Positions 34,798 through 46,929 are shown, counted from the stretch's first letter. The stretch is 64,000 nucleotides of DNA from Taudactylus pleione (GCA_031769625.1 JAUIMM010000702.1:5636001-5700000), one strand, 5' to 3'. A program made the numbers and translations. The notes: generated by a model not told the origin, from the sequence alone.

Positions 34798-36738
34798 TGG
34801 TGAGAAATATAATTGGCTGCAAATTTACAGTAAAAAAAGAAAAACAAAACAGAAATTTTTCTGAAAAAAAACGAAATTTGTACAGTGCAGCTGGCTTTTC
34901 TAGAGTTAACTATTCAGTATAAGCCCCTTTCTGGTATTTCTTGACTGTGAGCACCAGGGTAAAGATAATACATGAGCGCTGAAAATACTAATTAATAATA
35001 AAGTGGCACCTGAAAAATTAAATGAAATCACATGTATAGGCAATTCTTATTGATGTTTATAGCTCTTTTGAGTATAATTTAGTGGAGTCCAGATATGTGG
35101 TACGGCAGCCTGTGGTGTTGGTAAGTGCGTAGTGCCTTTCTTTAACTTTCCCTACATCATAGCAGCAGGTCTCCAATAGAGTGTTGCACCATACACTGTC
35201 TTGCTCTGTCCATAGCTCCCGCTGCATGCGTTCCTGTTGTGATTAGTGTTGTAGTTAAGCAATACTGCGCCCTTTTGCCTTCCAAATACTGAAAAAAATT
35301 CAGCCAATTAATAGCACAACTTTGCTGCTGCACTCAGGTCTATGAGGTAAACTTAAAGACAATCAGCTTCTGCCAACTTTTCGATGCATTTAATACAGCA
35401 TATTCCTCACAGTATAATATGTAATAAAGGGTAATGAAAACATTCTGTCCCTTTATAAGTATATTCAATTCTATTGTGACCGTATAATATATATAATTTA
35501 AAAAAATAATAAATAATAATAAAGTGTCCTTTAAAAATAAAAAAGTTGTGTCCTTTTTTAAAATAAATCAATTTTGTCCCCATATAATCAAATTTAAATA
35601 ATACCATATTATAAAAATCAAAAGAAATTCCTGCATTTTGTTAAAAAAAAAAAATTGCCAAATTAAAAATGAATAATAAGTCCCTAATTTATTACTTACC
35701 TGTTTCCCCGTCCCTCTCTTGGGGGGAAATTTATCAAAGCTTGGAGAGAGAAGTACCAACCATTCAGCTTTTGTCATTTTTCAAACTGTAAAATGACAGG
35801 AGCTGATTGGTTGGTACTTTATATCTGTCCACTTTATCTCTCTCCAAGGCTTAGTATATAGACCCCTTTATCTCTCTCCAAGCTTTGATATCCCTCCTTA
35901 TCTGATGTAGTCCAATGGTAGTTGGATAAAAAATAATATTTGACTTTGACTTGCTCCAAAGAGCCCCAGCAATGCCTGATTGGCTGCCCTGCTATTTACT
36001 TGCCAGAAAAACTTTTAAAAAAACAAAACTTCATAGCATTGCATTGCCGGGGCTTTTCAGAGCATATCGTGGTAGGGTCATGTTTTTTTTTTTTTTTTTA
36101 ATCCAAATCCCATTGGTCTACATTGGATCATACAGGAACGAGGGAATAGTTTTGTAATAAGGTAAATATTTTTTTTTATTGTGACAATTTTTTATTTGTA
36201 ATAAAACAGAGACACTACTTTATAACTTTTACAATATGCAATTTTCTATATATTTAATTATAAGGGGCAAAATAATAGAGAGAGGGGGGCACTTTTGTCT
36301 TAAAGGGGGCCAGATTTTACCTTTTTTTATTTACAAGGAGACAAAAAATGAACAGCAACAGCGACTTGTGGTGCTTTGTTTAAAAACAAAAGTTTTCTGG
36401 TGATTGTTAACAGATTTAGCCTATTTTACATATGGTGATTTGTAATTTACCAGAAATTTGCCAGAAAACAGGCATTTTCACAAATTTGCAGACTATTTTA
36501 TTCGGATCCTGGCCTAAGTCCTCACCAATATCATTCAACATAGAAATTGTGTGCTTGCCAAAAACTCCATATTCAATTATATAAATTTACATTATTATAC
36601 TGCTACAGTTATAAGCAGTATTAATCAATATTTTTACAGTTGATGAAGTTACTGCAATAAATACCCTATTTAAAACAATTACCTCAATAGAGAAAACCTT
36701 TTATTTGACATTTTATGAATAATAGTCTCTTGAATCAT
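34798..36738. repeat. Upstream block of exon 1C, paralogous to 4225-6672
   Basis: It starts with GAGAAATATAATTGGCTGC, shared with 4230, and runs to exon 1C with high similarity. It includes a short foldback MITE (35720-35898). The final 400 bp are almost identical to those before exon 1B. Confidence 0.8.
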
Positions 36739-36871
36739 GGTTGATAATACTAAAATATTTGCACAGCACTGAAGACACTTTTTTCTCTAGTGTTCATATT
36801 TTAGCCCCTCCTGTGGAATGTGTACCTTTGGTCCTGCCTCTAATAACCTCAGATCACACTGATTCATCAAC
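36739..36871 (+). promoter_or_regulatory. Putative promoter of exon 1C
   Basis: Same HNF1-like GGTTGATAATACT (36739-36751) and DR1-like GTACCTTTGGTCC (36822-36834) as before exon 1B, at the same distances from the ATG. Since the block is duplicated, identity alone is not proof of function. Confidence 0.4.
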
Positions 36872-37589
36872 ATGTTCTGTACTGGTATTTTTTTCCTGCT
36901 GCTGCAGATGAAATTCTTCAACACAGTTTCAACCGGGAAAGTTTTGGCTTGGCCTACAGAAGCGAGTCATTTTATGAATCTGAAAATCATTTTAGAAGAA
37001 CTCGCACATAAGGGCCATGATGTCACTGTGTTAGTTCACACAGCCATTATCATTACGGGCAATGACGCCGCTTCACCTTTAAAATATGAAGAGTTCTCTG
37101 TTCCATTTACAAAAGAGAAGAGTGAAAAGTTTCTGGAAGAATTTTTAAGTATGTGGATTTATGATGTGCCCAATATGTCCTATTGGGAGTTCTATAAACA
37201 AATAAAAAGAATGACGCAGGAACAACTGAAGGTAGAAGAACATGTGTGTAATGGTGTAATAAAGAATAAGCTGCTTTTAAAAAAGCTAGAAGAGAAAAAG
37301 TTTGATGTGGTGGTTTCTGACCCGTTGGTTCCTTGTGGTGAACTTATTGCTGAGCTTCTTGGAGTACCTTTTGTCTATTCTTTTAGGTTCTCTATGGGCA
37401 ACTCATTTGAAAGACTATGTGGACATCTCCCAGCTCCCTTTTCCTATGTTCCAGGCTCCATGGTGGAGCTCACTGACAAAATGTCTTTTGTAGAAAGATT
37501 GAGAAATATTAACTTCTATATATTTCAAGACATATTCTTCCATTTAGTGTTTGCCGGCTTCTGGGATGGTTATTTTAGCGAGGTATTAG
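36872..37589 (+). CDS. UGT2-type UDP-glucuronosyltransferase, alternative first exon 1C
   Basis: This complete 718-bp first exon, ATG to a GTGAGT donor, has the same length and phase as exon 1B. It has an N-terminal signal peptide, catalytic His33 in ASHFMNLK and Asp150 in SDPLVPCGELIAE. About 20 of 239 residues differ from exon 1B, grouped at residues 13-17, 84-94, 113-118, 134-142 and 199-200. The first, second and third groups contain almost only amino-acid-changing substitutions. Predicted role is the acceptor-binding half of an ER-lumenal glucuronosyltransferase, spliced to exon 2 at 47312. The frame stays open 35 bp past the donor by chance. Confidence 0.93.
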
Positions 37590-38168
37590 GTGAGTATGAA
37601 TGGGGAAAAGATGAAGGTATGTGAAAGAAAGCCATACTGTATCTGATCAAAGAAGGAATATTGATGTGGATGTCTCTGTCATTCTATCAATGATGTCAAT
37701 GGACATTTTATAATCTTTCAGAGCTACAGTGTGGTGACCGCTCCATTGGTTACACACAGCAGCATTTTTACAGCTGCAGCCCCACAATATTTTAATTTTC
37801 ATGTTATGTTATGCTTAAAAACAAAACAAAAACATATCACATTATGGCCTACAACATAAACTATGTTACCTTTACCACTACATATTTTGCTAAAATGTAT
37901 TTAGGAATGGACTATTTTACATGCATTCCACATGTACTGGATAGTCATAGGCCACATAAAATGATCCTAAAATTAGCCTCATCAGTATGTTTGTATGCTA
38001 AAATATTCCATATTAGTTATTCATTTAACATCCCTTAACATCATTTAACATTTCTATAGTTAAATGTGGGAATTGTGAGCTTCCATTTTGCCAAAGTAAA
38101 ATAAAATATTAACAATTTTATCCAATAGTTAATGATTGAAAATGTACTTAAAATGTGACTGCAATAAC
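37590..38168. other. Intronic sequence of unit C
   Basis: The first 190 bp match the sequence after exons 1A and 1B, then similarity is patchy. Matching resumes near 38530 (CCTATTAATTA block, as at 2342 and 10303). No exon is seen. Confidence 0.6.
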
Positions 38169-38364
38169 AGACACTGGGGTAAATGTAATAACCTGCGGAC
38201 TGCAGGCATTGGCGAGTTCTGTGCAATGTTTTAAAGTGGCAGTCATTTCATAGACCATGTTAATTTTGCCTTTTAAATGACTGCTACTTTAAAACATCGA
38301 ACTGTCTCACACAGAACTCACCAATGCCTACAGTCTGCAGGTTATTACATTTACCCCAGTGTCT
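38169..38364. mobile_element. Palindromic MITE (AGACACTGGGGTAAATG ends)
   Basis: Inverted arms from AGACACTGGGGTAAATG to CATTTACCCCAGTGTCT, with GCAGGCATTGG / CCAATGCCTACAG and TGCCACTT-type internal complementarity. It forms one hairpin of about 195 bp. Non-coding. Confidence 0.75.
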
Positions 38365-38934
38365 CTGGAAACTTGCATAGCTCAAATCACTAATGAACAT
38401 TTTTCAAAATTGGTAACATTTATCTATAAAGGCTCTCTAAAGACAGTAAGCAAAAACAAAATAAAGGATTTTAAATTGTGACTACTTGCATTAACTAATT
38501 AATATGACCTTTTTTGTTATTAAAAAGTTATTTTTTAAAGTTGTATTTACCCTATTAATTAGAGCGCCACTACTGTTAATGTTAGTAGCAGACAAGTAAG
38601 CATATTTTCCAGTATTGTGAAAGTTAAAAAAAATGTTTTATTAAACAGCAAGCAAAACTTCCAAGCTGCATCTTACACTGCACCAATACACAATGATTTT
38701 AGACTACTTTCAGCTTCTAGTTCACTGCAGTCTGCTTTTTAACATTGAAGCCTAGAGACAGAGACACACATACATTATTAGTGCTGCAGGGTCTGATGGG
38801 CGTGTTTTGTTTTTCCTGGCCGCTCGCTAAGCTGTGGGAGACCTCCCACAGCTTGTGCGAGTGGGCAGGAGGCTGTCACGATTATCGCGACCATCGGCCT
38901 GTGGTAGGGTCTCGGCTACCGCAAGGCCGAGTGA

Positions 38935-38992
38935 ACTTCCTGCTCTAATAGAGCAGGAAGTCCACTACTGACATCACTGGTGATGTCAGTAG
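38935..38992. repeat. Two adjacent short palindromes
   Basis: 38935-38961 has 13-bp arms (ACTTCCTGCTCTA and complement) around one base. 38965-38992 has 13-bp arms (CTACTGACATCAC and complement) around two bases. Only three bases separate them. Confidence 0.8.
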
Positions 38993-40280
38993 GGCCTCCC
39001 ACAAATGACAGGCGTGCCTAAGGGAATGCCTGCGTTTGTGCAGCCACCCCCCCCTCCCCGCCTACAAAACGGGGCGAGTTGTCACTCACCATCGACAGCT
39101 GCCCTGTCTTGTAGCGAGCACTGCAGCGACTGAAGTTCACTCACTGGATGGGTCACACGCATGCCGGAAGCAGCGCGTGCGCAGTGGGGCACCATTGAGC
39201 CGCTTGTGAGCTTGTAGTGTCTGTTATCCCTATGGAGTACAGCAATCGCTCTAGATAAACAGCTGCTTACACCTATTTATAATGAGAATGCGTTTCAGGA
39301 ATATCCAAAAGTTTATATAGGCAAAAAATAGGTTTTTGTTTTTTTTTGACAAATATACACAGTACGTGTTCACTTTTGGGAGTATCACTTGGATCACCCT
39401 ATCACTGATATTTTTTTTTATTGAAGCCCAAGGTGTGTACTATAATCACCCAGTGCATTGCCAAAAATTTGCTCAGGGCTTGGGATTTTTGGATTCTCTC
39501 CAAAAGGAGAAGGGCCCCATTTCTACCCATCATCTAGGAGCCAAAAGGCCACATTGAGAGGAAAAGGGAATCATCAAGTCTTCCTTCAACGAAGCTAGGG
39601 GGGACCCATTTACATCCCCAACCCCTAAAGGCAAAGGCCCCTTAGGGGGCAAGGGCCTTCGGGCTTTCCTCCGCCACAAGGCTCGGGTTGTCCCTTTATC
39701 CCCAGGGTTGACCAAAGTTTTCCCCCAGGGAACAGATCTCCCCAAAGACGAGAGCCTCAGGAAACTTAGGGAGAGGGTGGTCCATAAGGGTCATGCCCAT
39801 ATCTCCACAAACATGAAACACGCCCGAAAAATATAAAAATGTGTGAAAAAGTGAAAAAAAAAGTTAAATAAATAAATAGTACCATAAGGCCCCACCCTTT
39901 CGACTGGGAATGTGAAAAGTGGTCGTTGCCATGACCAGAAGGCTAAGGCAAAGGAAAAGTAGTACTACCTGAAAAAAAATAAGTGCTCAGTACAGAGTAC
40001 CATACTAGTGCAAATGTGCGAACCAACACCAGTGCATTTTCAGGAACCCCTGTCTCAGGCAGCACCAGGGGCACATAGCACCTCAGGCTTCAGCCAGCTG
40101 GCCCTTGTGCCAGAGGACCAGGTGACGATCCATCACCTACTGGGGGCACCTTTAAGCCCCACAGCGTACATAGGCATCTACACCTGGACTCAGCCGAAAG
40201 GTCAATTCCAGCTTTGTTTTAAGTGGTGCTGTTTCTCAGAATATAAAATCTTTTGATTTAATAAGCTTTCTTTTCTTAGG
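38993..40280. other. Unassigned intronic sequence
   Basis: No exon or clear transposon is recognised. 39470-39780 is C/G-rich with a protein-like composition on the + strand but has stops. Confidence 0.3.
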
Positions 40281-41110
40281 ATTCCAGAATCTGCATCCTT
40301 AATTTCTTTGCAATATCCAAACATAATACAGTGCATGGATTTGGAATCCAGCCTATGTCATCTAACTTATGTCTTCTTTCTTTGGGGATGTGTACATATG
40401 CAATACTTCCAATAACTCTGAGATGTTTAATGTTAGGTTTTCTTCCAGATCACGCCTCTATTGGTGTTTTGCCTTTTTGTCTTTCACGGCACCCATGGGA
40501 ACATAATTCTTTAAATATACTGCTGTAGACATTACTTCAGCCCAAAAACACTTATTTAGGCTGGCATCTTTAAGCATAGATCAAGCTTTTTCCACCATAG
40601 AGTTTGCACACTGGCTTACACCATTTTGTTCTGAGGTGTATGCAATGGTCAGTTGATATTCAATGCCATCCTTTTTTAGGAAAGCCTCAACATCTTTGTT
40701 GAGATAATCTCCTCTATTATCAGATCTCAAGACTTATAGCTTGTAACCAGTTTGATTTTCTACTGACTTCTTGTTATAAACAATCTTGTTGATCACTTCA
40801 TTCTTTTCTTAGACAAAATAAATGTTTGTCATTCTTGTGAAGTCTTCAATGAATGTTATGAAGTATCTGTATCCACTCATCAATTTTACTTACATTGGAT
40901 CATACACATCTGTATGCAGTAGTTGTAGTGGTGCTCCAGCTCTGCTTGCTGATTTTGGGAAGGGGTGATGGTTTTGTTTGATTATTATACAGTTTTCACA
41001 GATTGGTCTTTCTTTATCAGTCATGGATATGCTTGTAGCCATTCCATCTAGTAGTTTCTGGAAATGATCATATCCAAGATGACATAACCTTTTGTGTAGA
41101 GCCCCATAGA
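40281..41110 (-). pseudogene. Ty1/copia integrase fragment
   Basis: Read on the - strand, from 41110 downward, the translation gives a GAG-pre-integrase-like segment (LHKRLCHLGYDHFQKLLDGM), HTDVYDP, SGYRYFITFIEDFTR, LRSDNRGDYLN, EQNGVSQC and KTPIEAWSGRKPNIKHLRV. This is the order of a Pseudoviridae integrase core, with both Asp motifs present. At least three in-frame stops interrupt it, and the ERMN-type Glu region is altered. No LTRs, protease or RT were found nearby, so it is an old truncated copy. Copia elements are uncommon in vertebrates but known in fish and amphibians. Confidence 0.85.
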
Positions 41111-41464
41111 ATGTGAGTCACAGGCTATCACCACATAATAATCCTCTGCATCAAGGACATTCCTGCTGTCTGCATCAGTTACCTGCTACTATTACAGTAA
41201 TAAGTAATAAGCTGTGGTGAAGAACCCGGAATATACTGTATATGACCTCCTGTGGCGTAGCTATAATGCTCCATGTTCTTTAATATTTACCTCTTTGGAG
41301 ACCCGCGGCAGCCATATTCCCAGTAATTTGCATATGCGCTGTAGAAAAATCACAGTTAAAATGGCCACGCAATTTTCCTGGAGATCTGCTCATTTGCAGT
41401 ATAGGGATGGCCAACGGTGGGTTAACGATTGATTATTGTTAACCATCATCACTCTAGCAAAGCA

Positions 41465-41815
41465 CCGGAACCTACTCCGTGTGCCGCCGGCCAGAAAGGA
41501 GGGGGTCCGGATGGAGACTGCACACAGGCCCCGCTTTCTACATGCGCCGCCAGCTGGAGAAGAAGGGGTCAGGATGGAAACTGCACATGGGCCCCGCTTT
41601 CTACGTGCTCTGCCGGCTAGAGAGGAGGAAGTCGGGATGAAGACTGCACATGGGCCCCGCTTTCTAAGTGAGCCTCCGACTAAAGAGGATCTGGACATGA
41701 CGGAGACTGCACACGGGCTCCGCTTTCTCCATGTGCCCTTGGCTAGAGAGGAGGTAGTCAGGATGGAGACTGCACACAGGCCCCGCTCTCCCTTAAGACA
41801 CCCCTGCTCCTGACA
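41465..41815. repeat. Minisatellite, unit about 60 bp, five to six copies
   Basis: Units carry GGATGGAGACTGCACAC..GGCCCCGCTTTCT. The long open frames across it on both strands, which encode a repeating RKRGPCAVSI on the - strand, follow from the repeat and are not genes. Confidence 0.85.
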
Positions 41816-42173
41816 GGCGTATCTGTAGCTGATTGCACCTCTACATTGTAAGTAAGGTGTACAAAACACCCTTACTGTACTTCAGCTATATTAACCCACC
41901 CCTTCCATCACCCACATTATAATGTGCTTTTGCAAGGGGCTGAGACGAGAGAACAGCTGGAGTGAGAAAAGGATAAAAATATGTTGACTATTCCAAAGAT
42001 GTTTTATTGGAAATTGCAAACTTCATATATCCTACATTCATGTCAGCAAAATGCAAATATCTTTTTGGCCTGCAGATGGAGCATCATGAGCAGAAAACCT
42101 GAAAGGAATTCTTTTACCCAATTGATTCCTTTCTACAACAATGTATATTATCATGTGATTTCCTGAGAAACTC

Positions 42174-42254
42174 AAATTAATCATATGCAGCACTGCTGGG
42201 ACATTTCTGCCGTATGTCTGCTTATGGGACCTTTGGTCACATTAGATCATCAAC
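42174..42254 (+). promoter_or_regulatory. Putative promoter of exon 1D
   Basis: AATTAATCATATG (42175-42187) resembles an HNF1 half-palindrome. GGGACCTTTGGTCAC (42226-42240) shares ACCTTTGGTC with the 1B and 1C promoters and on its complement resembles a DR1 element. Its retention in this diverged copy suggests constraint. Confidence 0.4.
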
Positions 42255-42960
42255 ATGCTCTGCCTTAGTGTTCTACTTCTACTGCATGTCAGTCCAGCTT
42301 TCTCAGGAAAAATTCTGGCATGGCCGACAGATGGTAGTCATTTTATGAATTTAAACATAGTTCTTGAAGAGCTCGCACATAGAGGCCATAAAGTCACTGT
42401 GCTGGTTCCTTCAGCCAACTTAATTATGGACACCAAGAAAACTTCGCCTTTAAAATTTGAAGTTTTTCAAGTTGCATTTTCAAAAGAGAAAAACAAACAG
42501 CTTCTGGAGGAATTCCTGCAGTTCTGGATTTACGATCTGCCTAATGTTTCTTATTGGGATTTTTTTTTACGCATGAAAAAAGGTTTAGCAGACACTCTGG
42601 AGGTACAGCAACTTGTGTGTGATGGCATAATAACTAACAGGGAGATGTTACATAAGCTACTGGAGGAAAAATTTGATCTCCTGGTTGCTGATCCTTTAGC
42701 TCCCTGTGGCGAACTTGTTGCTGAGATTATTGGAGTGCCATTCGTCTATTCTTTCAGGTTCTCAACGGGTAATGTGATGGAAAGATTGTGTAGTCAAACA
42801 CCAGCACCATTTTCTTATGTACCTGGTGCAATGGCTGGACTCACTGATAGAATGTCCTTTGTTGAAAGATTGAGAAATTCTGTTTTCTATTTATCGCAAG
42901 ATACCATATTTCATTTCATGTTTTCAGCCTCTTGGAATGATTATTACAGTAAGGCAATAG
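42255..42960 (+). CDS. UGT2-type UDP-glucuronosyltransferase, alternative first exon 1D
   Basis: This 706-bp first exon runs from ATG to a GTAAGT donor, phase 1 like the others and four codons shorter. Residues 1-17 form a signal peptide before GKILAWPTD. The catalytic His is His29 (GSHFMNLN) and the Asp is Asp146 (ADPLAPCGELVAE). It ends in the PFVYSFRFS and APFSYVPGAMAGLTDRMSFVERL segments. It is clearly homologous to 1A-1C but much diverged, so it is an older paralogue and the first exon nearest the shared exons. The likely product is an ER-lumenal glucuronosyltransferase isoform with a different acceptor range. Confidence 0.93.
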
Positions 42961-42996
42961 GTAAGTATTTATTTTACAGATTTTTTTGCAGACTTA

Positions 42997-43316
42997 GGGC
43001 CTGATTCAGAGTTGGGAATAGAGAGAGATATCTCTCTCAAGTCATCTTGGTGAAACCATGCTGCACTGCAGGTGGGGCAGATTTAAAATGTGCAGAGAGA
43101 TTTAGATTTGGGAGGGAGGTCCCCAAACTGACATCTAAATTGTAGAGCAATTATAAAGCTGTGCAGTATTTGTGGGCTACATGTAAAAGCAGCCAGTATT
43201 TACCCTACATGCAAAGACAAAATTATGTATTTACACCCCTTGCATTGAAACATGGTTTGTCCAGGTTCACAGTTAAGTTCTATCTCTCTCTCTATTCCCA
43301 ACTCTGAATCAGGCCC
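42997..43316. mobile_element. Foldback PIF/Harbinger-like MITE, 36 bp after the exon 1D donor
   Basis: TTA flanks both sides (42994-42996 and 43317-43319). The inverted ends GGGCCTGATTCAGAGTTGGG and CCCAACTCTGAATCAGGCCC are perfect and extend inward through AATAGAGAGAGA. Non-coding. Confidence 0.85.
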
Positions 43317-44689
43317 TTAGCCTCCTTTATGATAAATGGGTGTTTGCTTCCTCCAAGCAGGATTCAGTGTGCCTCTAGTTTCACATAACTCTTATTTATT
43401 TTGAAAAGCAATTGTTAGTAAAATAGCTTTCAAGTGAAAGATAATCTGTCCCGCAAAGAACAACACAGTTGGATTCTGGGAAAGCTTATACCTGTGTGCT
43501 AAGTGAAACAAGGACATTGATCTATCACTCTTGTGTAATACTGTCACAGATCAGATAATCATGGTTAATGAGAAATCAGTGCATCAGCCTGGTTCCTAGA
43601 GCACCTCTATTTCACAGGATTTATATAGTAATAGTTCCGCTGCACGGACCACAGTAATGTTACCAGGATGTAATCTGCTTTGTAAGTGCTGGATTTGGAG
43701 ACCAGCCAACTGCAGGGGACTCAAATAAAAAGTGTCAATGTTGTTTCAGGCACTTCTCCCAGGACACTTTTCTCTAATCTATCAGTGCACAAGCAGTGAT
43801 ATTTACAGGCCCCTTGGTGGTGGATAGCTTGAAAATATTTTGAGTCCAAAACAGTGTAGCAAGGAGTATGAAGGGTCCACTGGGAAACCAAAGGCAAGGG
43901 TTCGTGCAGTATGGTCAGCTGTGGTGTGGGAGTGGTGTTCCACATACATTATAGGCAGCTGTGAGCGGAGTGTATAAATAATATGATTTTATGTTTTTTC
44001 ATTGATTTATATATAGCAGATATAGAATTTCTATGGGCTATGGATCACACATGGCTACTCTCCCGGGAAGTCTGGGATCCCACCTACTTTTTACTGACAT
44101 AGGAAAGGGCAGGAGTGCGATTCTCAACTGCATCCACCACAGATGCCACACGCTTCCTCCTTCCAGGAACTTTCTCAGAGTAGAAAATAGTCAGCAAGTG
44201 TTCCATGGATGCATGTTTCCACCTCAGTAATTCTATATATAGTATATATAAATCAGTAATAATGTCATAACTGACTCGCTGACATAGCTAACATCAGTCA
44301 TGGGACATGTAGTTCCACTGGGGCTGAATATAGAATATAAGAGGAGAGGGGTGTTTTATTAAACTAATAGGCTCGTGTGTGATAGTATTTAAGAAAACTA
44401 GAGAGGAAAAAAAGAAAAATACAGTGCTGGGATATCAGAATGACAATTTTAAATACATCATAAACCAATCAAATGAAATTATAAAAAATATTTTTACGGA
44501 TGGTTACTGATTCAATATAAAACTATTTATTCTTAAATACACACACGCATGCAGACATAAAATATACGTTAATTGGATCAAGCAACATTAAGAAAGTCAA
44601 GCAACATTCATTAAATGTATAACTGCTTAGTTCAAAAGGCGTCCAGAAAACAACATTAGCGTGCGTTATGAATAGGAATCGGTATGATA

Positions 44690-45190
44690 TACTGTCGGAC
44701 GGGATGCCAGCGGTCAGAAGACCGACAGCAGCATCCCGATGGTTAAGATTCCGACATGGGCAGGTAAGTAACCTAACCTGACCCCTCTCCCCCCTAATCC
44801 TCCCCTGGTGGTGCCTAACCTCCCCCTGGTGGTGCCTAACCCTAAACTCCCCCGATGATGCCTAAACCTAACCGCCCCTTCATGCACCCTAAACCTAACC
44901 GCCCCTTCCAACATCCTAAACAAAACCCTTCCCTGGGTGGTGCCTAACCCTCACCTCCCCCCTGTGGTGCCTAACCCCCCCCGGGAGGTCCCTAAATCTA
45001 ACCATCCCATCCTCGGCCTAAGCCTTGCCCACATACTTACCTTCAGGATGCAGGTGGTCGGGATGCCGATATCGGTATTGTGATCCCTTAGAGATGCCGG
45101 CATCGGCATTCTGACAGTTGTTGGCATTCCCGCGTCGGTATCCTGACGTCAGGAATCCCATCCACCAACATCTTAACCCGATCCCCTATG
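44690..45190. mobile_element. MITE-like element with CCTAACC-rich interior
   Basis: The left end ACTGTCGGACGGGATGCC and the right end GGCATTCCCGCGTCGGTATCC are loosely inverted, with several GATGCCG / CGGCATC pairs near the ends. The middle repeats CTGGTGGTGCCTAACC-like units. Exact ends are uncertain. Confidence 0.5.
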
Positions 45191-45821
45191 AATATGCAGT
45201 CCCCTTTATCTGTATTCACAGCAGCTAGATTGCAACAAATCATACTCTATACTGCAATATGTTTGTCTAGCACGTTATACTGATCCACAGGGTGAACATG
45301 AAAACGATGCAATTTTAGTGTAGTGGTATTTCCCAACATAAGACAATAGAGATGTTTTTCAGTCTTACAGTATAAACACAGAGTCCTTGATATTAGCAGA
45401 AGTAATCTTGCATTTTCTACAAGCTCTTGTTCAATTGGATGATATCCCCTCTGTTGTCAACTTGTAATGGTGCTTTCTAGCAATGATGGCTTAATCTTTG
45501 TTTCAATTATCTAAACTGAAGCGTTTCATTCAAATGTATAAAGGTAATCACCATTTCAGTCCTTGTAAACCACCATCATTAGGACTTAATTACAGGCAGC
45601 TGATAGTGTACTAGTCTAGTCCATAAGCATAAAGCAAACCACAGTGAAATGTATTAAAAATTGTATAAGAATATTAGTATTGATCCAAAAGGAGGCAGCT
45701 ATTTACTAAACTTACAAGTATAAATATTTTATCATATATTCCGATATTTGTTAATTGTGCACACCTTATTTATATGGTATCTGTAGGCGCAGTTAAATAA
45801 TTTAATTTAATAATTTTACAG

Positions 45822-45861
<40 letters not shown>
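45822..45861. repeat. (TA)n microsatellite
   Basis: About 18 consecutive AT dinucleotides. Confidence 0.95.
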
Positions 45862-45864
<3 letters not shown>

Positions 45865-46112
45865 GCTGAATTAAAGGAGAGAAGCAAGATAATTATACAA
45901 GATTGATGGTTTGAATCAGCTACAAATCTATTATCTGCAAAAACTACATTGATAAAGCAATACCTATCTATAGAGAAAGTACTGCATGCAGTCATCTCTC
46001 TTATATGTGAAGAGGGAAGAATAGTGAGGGAACAAAAGTGATACTGATACATGTGTTTCTCTACCACTCTGCCTTTGTCCCGTTTGCCCCCACAGGTTCC
46101 TATCTGCCAGCG

Positions 46113-46174
46113 TTCCCAGTGATGCAATGCGCGGGTGACGTCATGATGTCACCCGCGCACTGCATCACTGGGAA
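46113..46174. repeat. Near-perfect 62-bp palindrome with CpG-rich arms
   Basis: The 31-base arms, starting TTCCCAGTGATGCA and ending TGCATCACTGGGAA, differ at two positions and have no loop. The centre contains TGACGTCA, a CRE-type site. Confidence 0.85.
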
Positions 46175-46929
46175 GGCTGGCCTCTGAAGCGATCAGAGGC
46201 TAAATAAAGGTTCAAGTAGGCAAGTTGGTCACGATCTACCAGCGGGAGGTCCGCGAGTTACCGGTAGATCGCGATCATCGTTTTGGCCAGCTCTGGTTTA
46301 CAGCTTGTGCAGCTCTCTCCTACTTGTTCTTGCAGCTGTCAGCAATTGTTACTGCTAGTGTCTTAAGCTCAGTTGCTGATTGGCCAGATCTTGGAATGTT
46401 GTAGCATTATTTGGAAAAGAGGTACATCCTCACTATACATACTATTCACCTTTTGGAAAGCCAATAGTGTGTGAGAACTCTAGGCCTTCGTCCCCCCCAA
46501 CGGTACTGACAATAAATCAATAATATCCATATTTAATAAATAGGCCTCCTTATCACCTCCATTTCCTATCATTAAATTATTAGTCAAGCACTTAGCTAGT
46601 ACCTTTATTTTGGAAAGCACCTTTTTGGAGGCTTTCTGCATTTGTATATATCTTTTTTAAATATGTTTTTTAAACTATGTTTTAGTTGTCAAGCAAGGTG
46701 CTGGGTGCATCAGTTTCTATTCATGTGTAATAATTTTTCCTTCACTAGTTACGGTGTTGCTTTTTAAATTAAATTTATATGGGCTTTAAATATACTTAAC
46801 ACTTAGGACATTAGATTGTAATATATTTTATTTACAATTTTACAGTGTATAATACTGTATTAAACTATATACAGTATAAACTATGTAAACTAGCATCAAT
46901 AATACTTTGTACTCATAATGCATACATAT

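Noticed and set aside
41390..41869. 159-codon open frame on the - strand
   Set aside because: It is produced by a 60-bp minisatellite whose repeats stay in frame; no domain is recognisable.
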